From NCBI GenBank assembly GCA_022749905.1, contig JAKIWU010000083.1, positions 1-6,009 on the forward strand: 6,009 nt of DNA. The letters run 5' to 3'. Under the pieces are notes generated by a model. That model had not been told where the DNA came from, searched no databases, and saw nothing but the letters and a program-made list of their open reading frames with translations. The position numbers and the translations under genes were made by a program. The first letter of the stretch is position 1, and each line of letters opens with the position of its first letter. The stretch is from Thermoplasmata archaeon. GTDB lineage: Archaea > Thermoplasmatota > Thermoplasmata > Lutacidiplasmatales > UBA184. Shown here piece by piece: positions 1-5,779 of this stretch.

Positions 1-121
1 TGAACGCCCGGGCTCGAGCACGCCAGTCGGCAGTCAAAGGGGTCGCCGACCCGCCCACGCCGTTACGAGGGTCCGGAGGGATTAAGGCGTTCGGCAGGGG
101 TCCGCGTCCGGGGGCCGGACG
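1..121. other. Upstream region of rqcH, no gene recognised
   Basis: No coding region or RNA gene can be supported here. Three things are visible. At 40-52 there is an inverted repeat with 6-base arms (GGGTCG, one base, CGACCC), which could be an operator-like site but is also expected by chance in GC-rich DNA. At about 81-86 the short AT patch ATTAAG lies near 38 bases before the rqcH start and could be a weak TATA box. At 105-121 a perfect 7-bp hairpin ends exactly at the base before the rqcH ATG. No Shine-Dalgarno sequence precedes the ATG. Confidence 0.5.
105..121 (+). repeat. 7-bp hairpin abutting the rqcH start codon
   Basis: CGTCCGG and CCGGACG are perfectly complementary around a GGG loop; the last base of the hairpin is the base before the ATG at 122. 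If the mRNA has a leader, this stem would sit at the ribosome entry site. If the mRNA is leaderless, it exists only as a DNA palindrome. A regulatory role is inference; such stems are not rare in DNA this rich in GC. Confidence 0.5.
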
Positions 122-2029
122 ATGGCGAATGACGGCCCGGTCGCGATCAAGGATCGCTTCACTTCGCTCGACGCCCTTGCTCTCTCCCGGGAGCTCCGGG
201 GCTATCTCGGAGCCCGAATCGACAAGGCCTTTGATCACGAAGGCGGAGGATGGGCGGTCACCTTCCGCAACGCGGCCCGAGGGAAGCGAGAACTCGTCAT
301 CGTCCCCGGACGATACGCGACGCTGGTCGGAGAGTCCGCCCACACCGACGAGCTGTCGCCCCTCTCGAAGGAACTCCGTCGCCTCCTCACCGGGGCACGG
401 CTCCGCGGAGCTGTCGAGCCCGCCGGCGAACGGTACCTCGAGCTCGAACTTATCGCGGGAGCCGACGACCCTCCGCTCCTCCTCGCGGCCGAGCTCTTCG
501 GATCCGGGAACCTCTTGGTCGCCCGAGAAGGAAAGATCCTCGCGGTCCAGCACGCGCGTACCTGGGCCCACCGGGCCGTTCGAATCGGCGCGCCGTACGA
601 GCGCCCGCCGGTGCGTGCCAACCCCCTAGTGAGCACCGCCGCCGAAATCGAGGCCGCGCTCCTCGCGTCCCGGACCGACCGCGCCACGACTCTCGCGGCC
701 CGGCTTGGGCTCGGGGGCCCTGTGGCGGAGGAGGTCCTGGTCCGCGCGAGTCTCCAAGGATCCGTCAGCGCACCCGCCGAAGCGGCATCCGCGTCGATCG
801 CGATCCGCGCAGCCATCGATCGTATCCTCGAAGAGATCGGGGACCAGCCCCGCGGCTACCTCTATCGGAGAGACGACGTCTGGCTCGATGCGGAGCCGTT
901 TCCCTCCCAGCGGATGCGGAGCGATCCAACCCTGATCGAGGAGGTACGGCCCACCTTCTCCGAGGCCGCGGTCGTCTTCTTCGAGAGCCTCGAACTCGGC
1001 CCTCCGGCAGAGACGCCGCGCGATGCCCGTCTTCTAGCCGAGCTCGGTCGACAGCGCGAACAGCAGGCGAACGCGATCCTCGCCCTGACGGTCGAGGCGG
1101 AGCGCCTCTCGGCCGACGGCACGGCGCTTCTCTCGGAGTTCGCGAGCGCGGAAACGCTCATCGAGGAGGCCGTTCGGCTCGACCCGGCGGCGAAAGAGCC
1201 CGTCGAGATCCGTCTCGGCGAGCGGACGATCACGGTCTGGCCGCGACGACCGCTCCGAGAGTCGGCCCAGCTGATGTTCGAGGAGTCGAAAGCGGTTCGA
1301 TCCAAGCTTGAGGGGGCTCGTGCCGCCCTCGCGGCGACGGAGAGAAGGATCGCGGAGGAGCGCCCCGCTCCCGTCCCTCGTTCGGCTCGCACGCCTGCGG
1401 CGGCGGAGGAGCGGAGGACCCTAAACTGGTTCGAACGGTATCGGTGGTTCCTCTCCTCCGAGGGGGTTCTGGTCATCGGGGGGCGCGACGCGGCGTCGAA
1501 CGACCTCATCGTCCGTCGGTACCTGCATGCCGCCGACCGGTACGTTCACGCGGAGATCCACGGTGCGCCCAGCGTCATCGTGCGGAACCCGCCGGCGGGG
1601 TCGAGCCCACCCGGCGAGGCGACCATGCAGGAGGCGGGGCAGTTCGGCGTATCGTTCTCGAAAGCGTGGCGTGCCGGGTGGGCCAGCGGAGGGGCCTTCT
1701 GGGTCACGGCCGACCAGGTCTCGAAGGCGGGGGCGAGCGGGGAATTCGTGCCCCGCGGATCCTGGGTGATCCACGGGACGAAGAATCGGATGAAAGACCT
1801 CACCGTCGAGGTCGCGATCGGGACTCAGCCCTACGAGGAGAAGGAACTCTGGACGGTCGGGCCGCTCCGGGCCCTTGCGGCTCGTGGATCGGCTCGCTTC
1901 GTTCTGACGCCGGGAGAGGAGCGCGACCGACCGGAGCGGGAGATCGAACTCGCACGAGACCTCGGGCTCTCCCGCTCCCGGATCCAGGCGCTCCTGCCGG
2001 CGGGCGGCGTCGCCGTCCGTCGGGCATAG
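122..2029 (+). CDS. rqcH: RqcH/Rqc2/NEMF-type ribosome quality-control protein (NFACT family)
   Basis: This protein family binds large ribosomal subunits that still carry a stalled peptidyl-tRNA and, in bacteria and eukaryotes, directs C-terminal tailing of the stalled chain. The 635-residue protein has the expected domain order: NFACT-N at about 12-165 (SLDALALSREL, then ELFGSGN at 124-130), a helix-hairpin-helix-like stretch at about 188-212, a long charged helical region at about 300-415 fitting the coiled coil, and NFACT-R (DUF814) at about 436-560 with GGRDAASND (453-461), RYVHAEIHGAPSV (473-485) and QVSKAGASGE (532-541). Asp17 matches the conserved N-terminal Asp. The usual Asp-Arg pair of NFACT-N appears as Glu103-Arg104. 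The ATG at 122 leaves about ten residues before the conserved start of the domain. No Shine-Dalgarno sequence is present. The 3' end overlaps a convergent frame on the minus strand by 199 bases. The family call is secure; tailing activity is inferred. Confidence 0.95.
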   Translation: MANDGPVAIKDRFTSLDALALSRELRGYLGARIDKAFDHEGGGWAVTFRNAARGKRELVIVPGRYATLVGESAHTDELSPLSKELRRLLTGARLRGAVEPAGERYLELELIAGADDPPLLLAAELFGSGNLLVAREGKILAVQHARTWAHRAVRIGAPYERPPVRANPLVSTAAEIEAALLASRTDRATTLAARLGLGGPVAEEVLVRASLQGSVSAPAEAASASIAIRAAIDRILEEIGDQPRGYLYRRDDVWLDAEPFPSQRMRSDPTLIEEVRPTFSEAAVVFFESLELGPPAETPRDARLLAELGRQREQQANAILALTVEAERLSADGTALLSEFASAETLIEEAVRLDPAAKEPVEIRLGERTITVWPRRPLRESAQLMFEESKAVRSKLEGARAALAATERRIAEERPAPVPRSARTPAAAEERRTLNWFERYRWFLSSEGVLVIGGRDAASNDLIVRRYLHAADRYVHAEIHGAPSVIVRNPPAGSSPPGEATMQEAGQFGVSFSKAWRAGWASGGAFWVTADQVSKAGASGEFVPRGSWVIHGTKNRMKDLTVEVAIGTQPYEEKELWTVGPLRALAARGSARFVLTPGEERDRPEREIELARDLGLSRSRIQALLPAGGVAVRRA

Positions 2030-2643
2030 ATCCGAATGATCTCCGACGACACGAAGTTGTCCCCTGGCACTTTCCAGGTTCGCGATCGGGCCCGGATCGC
2101 CACCACGCGCAGGCGTTCGTCGCCGACCCGGATCGGCTCGCCTACGATGAACCGCTGATCCTCGCGCCCCTCGATATGCGTCGGGACCGTCCTACGGCCC
2201 TCGAGGATCGAGACCCGGATCCGGGTCCCGAGGTCCGTGGTCGACCACACGGTCTGCGTCTCGCCCGCGAGGGCTGCAGGACTTCGGCGTCCATCCCGCC
2301 GGTCGATACGGATGATTCGTCGAGGAGTTCCGGACGAGGGCACGGTCGCCCCGACCTCGAAGAGCGTGGCGCGGGGAACGGAGAGAACCGAACGCCGAGA
2401 CTCCGGACCCGTCGAGACGACCTCGTCGACCTGGATCGAAGTGGGTGCCGTGCTCCGGAACGGATGCGTGGTGTGACAAATGCGGCACCGGGCCACGCCT
2501 TCCAGCGCGCCCGCAACCGATTCGGAGCCCCCGCGGCGAATCCGAAGCAGGCGGTGCTCCGTTTCGCGCCCGCAGATGTCACAGAAGATCAGCGCGGCGT
2601 GGACCGGGAGCGGGGAAGTTCGAGGCGCGGATGGGCTCGACAC
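1831..2643 (-). CDS. Four-cysteine zinc protein resembling the HVO_0476 family, with antisense-coded basic tail
   Basis: The 270-residue protein starts with a Cys4 zinc-ribbon-like module: C21-x2-C24 (CDICGRETEH) and C53-x2-C56 (CRICHTTH). A beta-rich, charged region follows, including TVWSTTDLG (131-139) and VGDERLRVVAI (173-183), and ends at RIYAR (204-208). From memory this order and ending resemble the archaeal HVO_0476 family, whose function is unknown. That domain ends where the rqcH stop codon lies on the other strand. The remaining 62 or so residues are rich in Arg and Ser and are read antisense through rqcH, so they are probably not conserved. The GTG start is the only usable one: no ATG, GTG or TTG lies in frame between it and the upstream stop, and the next GTG would cut off the first Cys pair. 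A GGGAGGTG sequence (2663-2670) lies 19 bases before it, too far for a normal ribosome site. It may be co-transcribed with the surface protein gene 110 bases upstream. Confidence 0.8.
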   Translation of the reverse strand: MSSPSAPRTSPLPVHAALIFCDICGRETEHRLLRIRRGGSESVAGALEGVARCRICHTTHPFRSTAPTSIQVDEVVSTGPESRRSVLSVPRATLFEVGATVPSSGTPRRIIRIDRRDGRRSPAALAGETQTVWSTTDLGTRIRVSILEGRRTVPTHIEGREDQRFIVGEPIRVGDERLRVVAIRARSRTWKVPGDNFVSSEIIRIYARRTATPPAGRSAWIRERESPRSRASSISRSGRSRSSPGVRTKRADPRAARARSGPTVQSSFSS

Positions 2644-2753
2644 GGCTGGTGCAGGGAAGGTGCACCTCCCTTGACGCTTGGGGCACCCGTCCTAGGAGAG
2701 TGCGCGTGCGGGTTCGGCGAGCGCCCAGGACCGCTCGTGGCGATCCTGTGCGA

Positions 2754-3458
2754 CTACGTCGGGGGTTTGGTCTGAGTCGGCGGGATCGTCTGCTTCAGCG
2801 TCTCGTTAATCTGGCGGAGTCGCCGCGAAACCACGGCGGCGGTCGCGATCGTTCCAGCGGCGATGGCGATGAGGGCACCGAGGAACACGGCCGCGAAGAG
2901 GATCAGGATGCTGAACACGCCGCCGAGCCCGTTCAACAGGTTGAACGATCCGTTCGAGTTGTTGCCGGACTTGCTACCGGAGCCGCCGTTGTTGTTCCCG
3001 CCGTTACTGTTTACGGTGAGGGAGGCCATCGCGCTCCCGTGGTGTTGCACGGTGGAGTTGCTGTCCACGACACCCAGCTGGACCGTGAAAGATCCGGAGG
3101 AGCTCGGATTGCATGAGCCCGAGTAACTCGCGCTGTTTGCCGTGGTCGGGTTGGAACCGGACTGACACCCCTGCGGCGTGCTGTTGAACCAGAGATAGAA
3201 CGGCGAGGTCGCCCCAATGCCCGAGATCGTCACCGAGTACTGTGTCGATGACCCTGAATTCACGGGGTTCGGGGAGAACGAGAACGTGACCGAGAGCCCC
3301 CCTGCCGCGGCAACCTTGAGGGAGCTCGCAAGGCGGGTGGAAGGTGATGCCACAGTCCCAAGCCCCGAAAAGAGAAGCAGTGCCACGATTCCAAGAGCCA
3401 CGGCGTTGGTACCGACCATCCGTACCGCATTCCTCGGATACGACCTTGAACGACCCAT
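2754..3458 (-). CDS. Small secreted, C-terminally membrane-anchored surface protein with Ig/PKD-like domain
   Basis: No named family is recognised. From the ATG at 3458 the protein has 234 residues: a basic N-terminus (RSRSYPRNAVR), a hydrophobic signal segment at about 18-37 ending in GTVA, an extracellular beta-sandwich-like domain at about 54-150 (VTFSFSPNPVNSGSS, YSVTISGIG, FYLWFNST), a Gly/Asn/Ser linker at about 151-178, one transmembrane helix at about 181-210, and a short cytoplasmic tail beginning SRRLRQ. Cys98 and Cys116 could form a disulfide. Several Asn-x-Ser/Thr sequons suit archaeal surface glycosylation. The topology therefore places the domain outside the cell. An ATG at 3500 would add 14 residues before the signal segment; 3458 is preferred because it gives a normal signal peptide and lies about 30 bases from a TATA-like box. 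Ligand and partners are unknown. It follows mscL on the same strand, but its own promoter suggests separate control. Confidence 0.8.
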   Translation of the reverse strand: MGRSRSYPRNAVRMVGTNAVALGIVALLLFSGLGTVASPSTRLASSLKVAAAGGLSVTFSFSPNPVNSGSSTQYSVTISGIGATSPFYLWFNSTPQGCQSGSNPTTANSASYSGSCNPSSSGSFTVQLGVVDSNSTVQHHGSAMASLTVNSNGGNNNGGSGSKSGNNSNGSFNLLNGLGGVFSILILFAAVFLGALIAIAAGTIATAAVVSRRLRQINETLKQTIPPTQTKPPT

Positions 3459-3484
3459 GCGATTTCGTTCGAGACGCGACGTAT

Positions 3485-3493
3485 CAACTTTTG
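3485..3493 (-). promoter_or_regulatory. TATA-like box for the surface protein gene
   Basis: On the minus strand CAAAAGTTG is an AT-rich patch in GC-rich surroundings, centred about 31 bases before the ATG at 3458. Archaeal TATA boxes lie about 26 bases before transcription starts, so the mRNA would begin at or just before the ATG. This fits a leaderless message and the absence of a Shine-Dalgarno sequence. Confidence 0.45.
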
Positions 3494-3575
3494 GTCCCAT
3501 CGGACGTGGCTCCGTCCCCCGAAAGCTGGACGAGGTCGCCCCCCGGTACAGACCGCGAGGGCCGCAGAGGCGATC

Positions 3576-4001
3576 CTATTCGTTCCCTGTGACCGGAGTG
3601 ACCGTCGAGGTGCAGAACGAGCAGCGGCGCGCTGCGAGCGGGATCTGGGAGAGGCATTCGGGGCACGCGCGGGATGTCGGGGCGGGCGTTCCTTGAGCCG
3701 CCTTCTTGCGCGCCTCCATCATGGCGAGCGGCTTGACGATGAGGAAGAAGACGACCGCCGCGACGATCAGGAAGCTGATGATCTTGTTGACGAAATCGCC
3801 GGGCATGAACAGGCTGCCGTTGATGTTGACCGTGATCGCGGAAAAGTTCGAGTGAAAGAAGACCCCGATGAGAGGGGTGACCAGGTCGGCGACGAAGGCC
3901 TGAACGACAGCGTTGAAGGCGAGCCCGATCACGAACGCGACAGCGAGCGCGATGACGTCGCCTTTCCGGATGAACTCCTTGAACTCCGACCAGAGCCCCA
4001 T
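3576..4001 (-). CDS. mscL: Large-conductance mechanosensitive channel MscL with C-terminal zinc ribbon
   Basis: MscL is a homopentameric membrane channel that opens under high membrane tension and releases solutes during osmotic downshock. The 141-residue protein shows the family order: an amphipathic N-terminal helix (WSEFKEFIRKG), pore-lining TM1 at about 15-46 (including AFNAVVQAFVADLVTPLIG), a short outer loop at 47-68, and TM2 at about 69-93 (FVNKIISFLIV and following). Gly14 matches the position known from the E. coli protein. Instead of the usual C-terminal helical bundle it ends in a Cys4 zinc ribbon: C113-x2-C116 and C127-x2-C130. The ATG at 4001 is supported by a Shine-Dalgarno GGGAGGT eight bases upstream. 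A TATA-like box lies between this gene and the tRNA gene. Homologues with such a tail occur in some bacteria, so acquisition by transfer is possible, though base composition does not stand out. Confidence 0.95.
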   Translation of the reverse strand: MGLWSEFKEFIRKGDVIALAVAFVIGLAFNAVVQAFVADLVTPLIGVFFHSNFSAITVNINGSLFMPGDFVNKIISFLIVAAVVFFLIVKPLAMMEARKKAAQGTPAPTSRACPECLSQIPLAARRCSFCTSTVTPVTGNE

Positions 4002-4009
4002 GGGAATGA

Positions 4010-4016
4010 ACCTCCC
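4010..4016 (-). promoter_or_regulatory. Shine-Dalgarno sequence of mscL
   Basis: GGGAGGT on the minus strand lies eight bases before the mscL ATG at 4001. It is the clearest ribosome-binding site in the window and fixes the start codon. Confidence 0.75.
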
Positions 4017-4038
4017 GGTTTGCCCAGAATCCGAACCG

Positions 4039-4048
4039 CTTTATGAAG
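4039..4048 (-). promoter_or_regulatory. TATA-like box for mscL
   Basis: CTTCATAAAG on the minus strand is the only AT-rich patch between the end of tRNA-Pro (4064) and mscL. Taking the usual 26-base spacing, transcription would start near 4017, just before the Shine-Dalgarno sequence, giving a leader of about 15 bases. Confidence 0.45.
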
Positions 4049-4120
4049 CCGCCGCGCGGCGATTGGGGCTGCCCGAATTTGAATCGGGGTCCCGGGCTCC
4101 CAAAGCCCGTAGGATGGACC

Positions 4121-4153
4121 ACTAGAGCGGTCCGGCGGTTGGCGCCGGCCCGT
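4121..4153 (-). other. Probable non-canonical intron in the D-loop of tRNA-Pro
   Basis: Taking out these 33 bases joins AGCT to GGTCCA and restores a normal tRNA D-loop; shifting the cut by one base (4122-4154) gives the same product because T is repeated. One fold has a three-base helix (TAG/CTA) with cuts CT^A and GT^G in three-base loops, giving exactly this product, but the inner loop also has two bases on the opposite strand. A second fold (AGC/GCT helix, TAC and CTA bulges) has the right bulge-helix-bulge topology but would leave a D-loop four bases too long. Neither is a perfect archaeal splicing motif, so splicing is inferred, not shown. Confidence 0.6.
4128..4152 (-). repeat. GC hairpin inside the tRNA-Pro insert
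   Basis: On the minus strand CGG-G-CCGGCG and CGCCGG-A-CCG pair around a CCAAC loop: six inner pairs, one G/A mismatch, then three outer pairs. It makes up almost all of the insert and would form the intron helix of a splicing substrate. Confidence 0.8.
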
Positions 4154-4185
4154 AGCTACCCCACAGCCCCGTGGCGCGCGCGCGG

Positions 4186-4614
4186 CTAGACCGCCTCCAC
4201 TCGCTTGAGCGTTCGGCCAATCCGGCACTCCGCGACCTCAGGGTGGATCCGCGCGATGTGGTATCGTTGTTTGGCGGGCATCGCCGGGCCCGCACAGACC
4301 TCGTAGTTCGAGCAATCGAGCCGTCCGCAAGCGTAGCGTCCGGTCTCGACCGAGCTGCCGACGATCGCGCTCCGAGCCTCCACGACGAGGGTCCGGGCGA
4401 TGGGTGTGACCTCCACCACGTTGGCGATCGTCTCCTGGAGCGCGCAGGGATGTTCGACAGGTCGCACTCGTTCGACCCGATAGCGTCGGCCGGCGTCGAG
4501 CGTGAGACAGGCGAGACGATACGGGCACTTCCGGCAGACCGGCCCGCCGCCTTGGTACACGAACTCGAAACCGGCGCGGGCCTGGTCCCGGGAGAGGAGC
4601 GTGATATCGGGCAT
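4186..4614 (-). CDS. UPF0179 family cysteine-rich protein
   Basis: This 142-residue protein matches the archaeal UPF0179 family in length and motifs: an N-terminal segment with FEFVYQGG, then CRKCPYRLAC (27-36), LDAGRRYRVERVR (39-51), and later CGRLDCSNYEVC (96-107). The biochemical function is unknown. Eight cysteines fall into two similar sets, 27/30/36/57 and 96/101/107/130, as if a four-cysteine module had been duplicated; they could bind two zinc ions or two iron-sulfur clusters. No signal peptide or membrane helix is seen, so it is probably cytoplasmic. The ATG lies three bases after the egsA stop codon, with a GGTGAT sequence about ten bases upstream inside egsA, which points to translation from the same mRNA. 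The tRNA-Pro gene begins 15 bases after its stop. Confidence 0.92.
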   Translation of the reverse strand: MPDITLLSRDQARAGFEFVYQGGGPVCRKCPYRLACLTLDAGRRYRVERVRPVEHPCALQETIANVVEVTPIARTLVVEARSAIVGSSVETGRYACGRLDCSNYEVCAGPAMPAKQRYHIARIHPEVAECRIGRTLKRVEAV

Positions 4615-4617
4615 GAC

Positions 4618-5727
4618 TCACCCGATCACCCCGGTCATGTTCGCGAGTCGCTCCGCGGCCTCCCGGGTGAGCCCATTGTCGCCGAGGATCGTGTAGCGTT
4701 CGGGCCGGATGGTGTGCGCCTGCACGAGCGCTTCGATCACCTCCTCGGGGGACACGCCGAGCTCACGGGCGGTGACGGGCGCTCCGATCGTGCGGAGGGC
4801 GGCCTTGAGTTGCTTCCAATCGCCCCCGTGGAGGTACATCATCATGATCGCCCCCACGCCGCACTGCTCTCCGTGGAGGCTTGGCCTCGCGGCGGACCGG
4901 TCGAGCGCGTGACTGAACAGGTGCTCGCTCCCCGAGCAGGGACGGGACGAGCCCGCGACGCTCATGGCGATCCCAGCGACGATCATCGGGCGGATCGCGA
5001 TCCAGACGGACTCCTCGAGGTTCGGTTTGATCAGGCCCGCGTGCTCCGAGATCTCCCGAGCCGCATACTCGGACAGCGTGGCAGCGGTCGAGGAGAACTC
5101 CTCGTTCCGCAAGCGCGTCGCAAGCTTCCAATCGAGCACCGCGGTCACGTTCGACATCACGTCGGCGCACCCCGAGGCGAGGAGGCGGAACGGCGCCTGG
5201 ACGATCACCGAGGTATCCGCAAGGATCCCCATCGGCACCGTCGCGGAGATGCTGGCGATCGACCCCGCGTCATGGAGAGAGGCCCGGGGTGAGGAGATGC
5301 CGTCGTGCGCTGCCGAGGTCGGCACGCTGACCCAAGGGATCTTCAGTTGGTGCGCCGCGACCTTGGTGATATCGATCTTGCTCCCGCCCCCGACCGCGAC
5401 CAGGAAGCGAGCGCCTGCGGTCCGAGCCTCGCCGGCGACCCTCTCCACCTCTGCCATCGTCGCCTCGTGGGCAACGATCATGTCGATGTGGAAGCCGGAT
5501 TCGGTGAGCACCTCGCCCGCTCGCGCCCCCGCCAGGCTCGCGGTCTTCGGCCCCGTCACGACCGCGCCGCGGTCGGCGAAGTCGAACTGCCGGCAGGACC
5601 GGCCAAGCTCGGACAGTACTCCGTGCCCGGCGAGGACGGTCCGCGGAAACGCCATGGAGCGTGTCTTGCCGAACGGTGTGCCGATTCCGGGAACGGGCTC
5701 CCGAGCGCCTGCAGCCTCGCTCCCCAT
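4618..5727 (-). CDS. egsA: sn-Glycerol-1-phosphate dehydrogenase (NAD(P)+)
   Basis: EgsA reduces dihydroxyacetone phosphate to sn-glycerol-1-phosphate, the archaeal lipid backbone with stereochemistry opposite to bacterial lipids. It is a cytoplasmic zinc enzyme of the iron-alcohol dehydrogenase/glycerol dehydrogenase fold. From 5727 it has 369 residues, close to the family's usual 340-370. Visible motifs are FPRTVLAGHGVL (27-38), the nucleotide-binding GGGSKIDITK (113-122), PTSAAHDGISSPRAS (136-150), and the expected zinc ligands Asp189 (GCADVMSN), His269 (SGSEHLFSHALD) and His285 (LHGEQCGVG). The frame is open to 5946, but the first codons there overlap queE and read as non-conserved sequence. 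ATG 5745 adds six residues and cannot be excluded; ATG 5655 is just before the conserved domain but drops the typical GKTRS lead-in. ATG 5727 is preferred because a TATA-like patch lies about 33 bases upstream. queE ends about 50 bases upstream, so read-through from queE is also likely. Confidence 0.95.
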   Translation of the reverse strand: MGSEAAGAREPVPGIGTPFGKTRSMAFPRTVLAGHGVLSELGRSCRQFDFADRGAVVTGPKTASLAGARAGEVLTESGFHIDMIVAHEATMAEVERVAGEARTAGARFLVAVGGGSKIDITKVAAHQLKIPWVSVPTSAAHDGISSPRASLHDAGSIASISATVPMGILADTSVIVQAPFRLLASGCADVMSNVTAVLDWKLATRLRNEEFSSTAATLSEYAAREISEHAGLIKPNLEESVWIAIRPMIVAGIAMSVAGSSRPCSGSEHLFSHALDRSAARPSLHGEQCGVGAIMMMYLHGGDWKQLKAALRTIGAPVTARELGVSPEEVIEALVQAHTIRPERYTILGDNGLTREAAERLANMTGVIG

Positions 5728-5756
5728 GCTTGATCGTGCCGCCATCGAGGCTCGCC

Positions 5757-5764
5757 AATAAGAA
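5757..5764 (-). promoter_or_regulatory. Possible TATA-like box for egsA
   Basis: TTCTTATT on the minus strand is an AT-rich patch in the short gap between queE and egsA. It is about 33 bases before ATG 5727 but only about 15 before ATG 5745, so if it is used the shorter protein start fits better. The case is weak because the gap is small and the genes may form one operon. Confidence 0.35.
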
Positions 5765-5779
5765 TCCGACGGGGCGGGA

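Larger units (their letters stand above)
4064..4170 (-). tRNA. tRNA-Pro (anticodon TGG) with about 33 extra bases in the D-loop
   Basis: The 107-base gene has every arm of a tRNA. The acceptor GGGGCTG (4164-4170) pairs fully with CAGCCCC (4065-4071). The anticodon stem CGGGC/GCCCG encloses the loop TTTGGGA, with anticodon TGG at 4100-4102 and G37 as usual for proline. The T-arm is CCCGA-TTCAAAT-TCGGG. The variable loop has four bases. The discriminator base is A (4064) and CCA is not encoded. The D-arm begins GGGTAGC and ends TGGTCCATCCTA, but these parts are separated by a GC-rich insert. Without the insert the tRNA has 74 bases and a standard D-loop (A14, G15, G18, G19, A21). The canonical intron site at 37/38 is empty. 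The gene starts 16 bases past the UPF0179 stop codon and may share its transcript. A program that does not allow non-canonical introns could miss it or score it poorly. Confidence 0.93.

Noticed and set aside
2584..2664. Short minus-strand frame starting at a GTG inside GGGAGGTG, ahead of the zinc protein
   Set aside because: It would encode only about 27 residues, shows no motif, and mostly overlaps the zinc protein's N-terminus in another frame.
1444..2775. A 443-codon plus-strand open frame spanning the end of rqcH and beyond
   Set aside because: It overlaps rqcH in another frame and then lies antisense to the zinc protein. Its product is Arg/Pro/Gly-rich with no recognisable motif, as expected of a shadow frame in GC-rich DNA.
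4051..4060. GCCGCGCGGC palindrome just after tRNA-Pro as a terminator
   Set aside because: It is self-complementary but has no loop to speak of and no T-run after it on the minus strand, so it does not support a terminator call.
4174..4183. Alternating GC run between UPF0179 and tRNA-Pro as a Z-DNA or regulatory element
   Set aside because: It is only about ten bases and within the range expected for this base composition. Nothing else marks it as functional.
4171..5292. A 373-codon plus-strand open frame
   Set aside because: It is antisense to UPF0179 and most of egsA, both of which have clear family motifs. Its Arg/Asp/His-rich product has no domain and is typical of antisense frames here.
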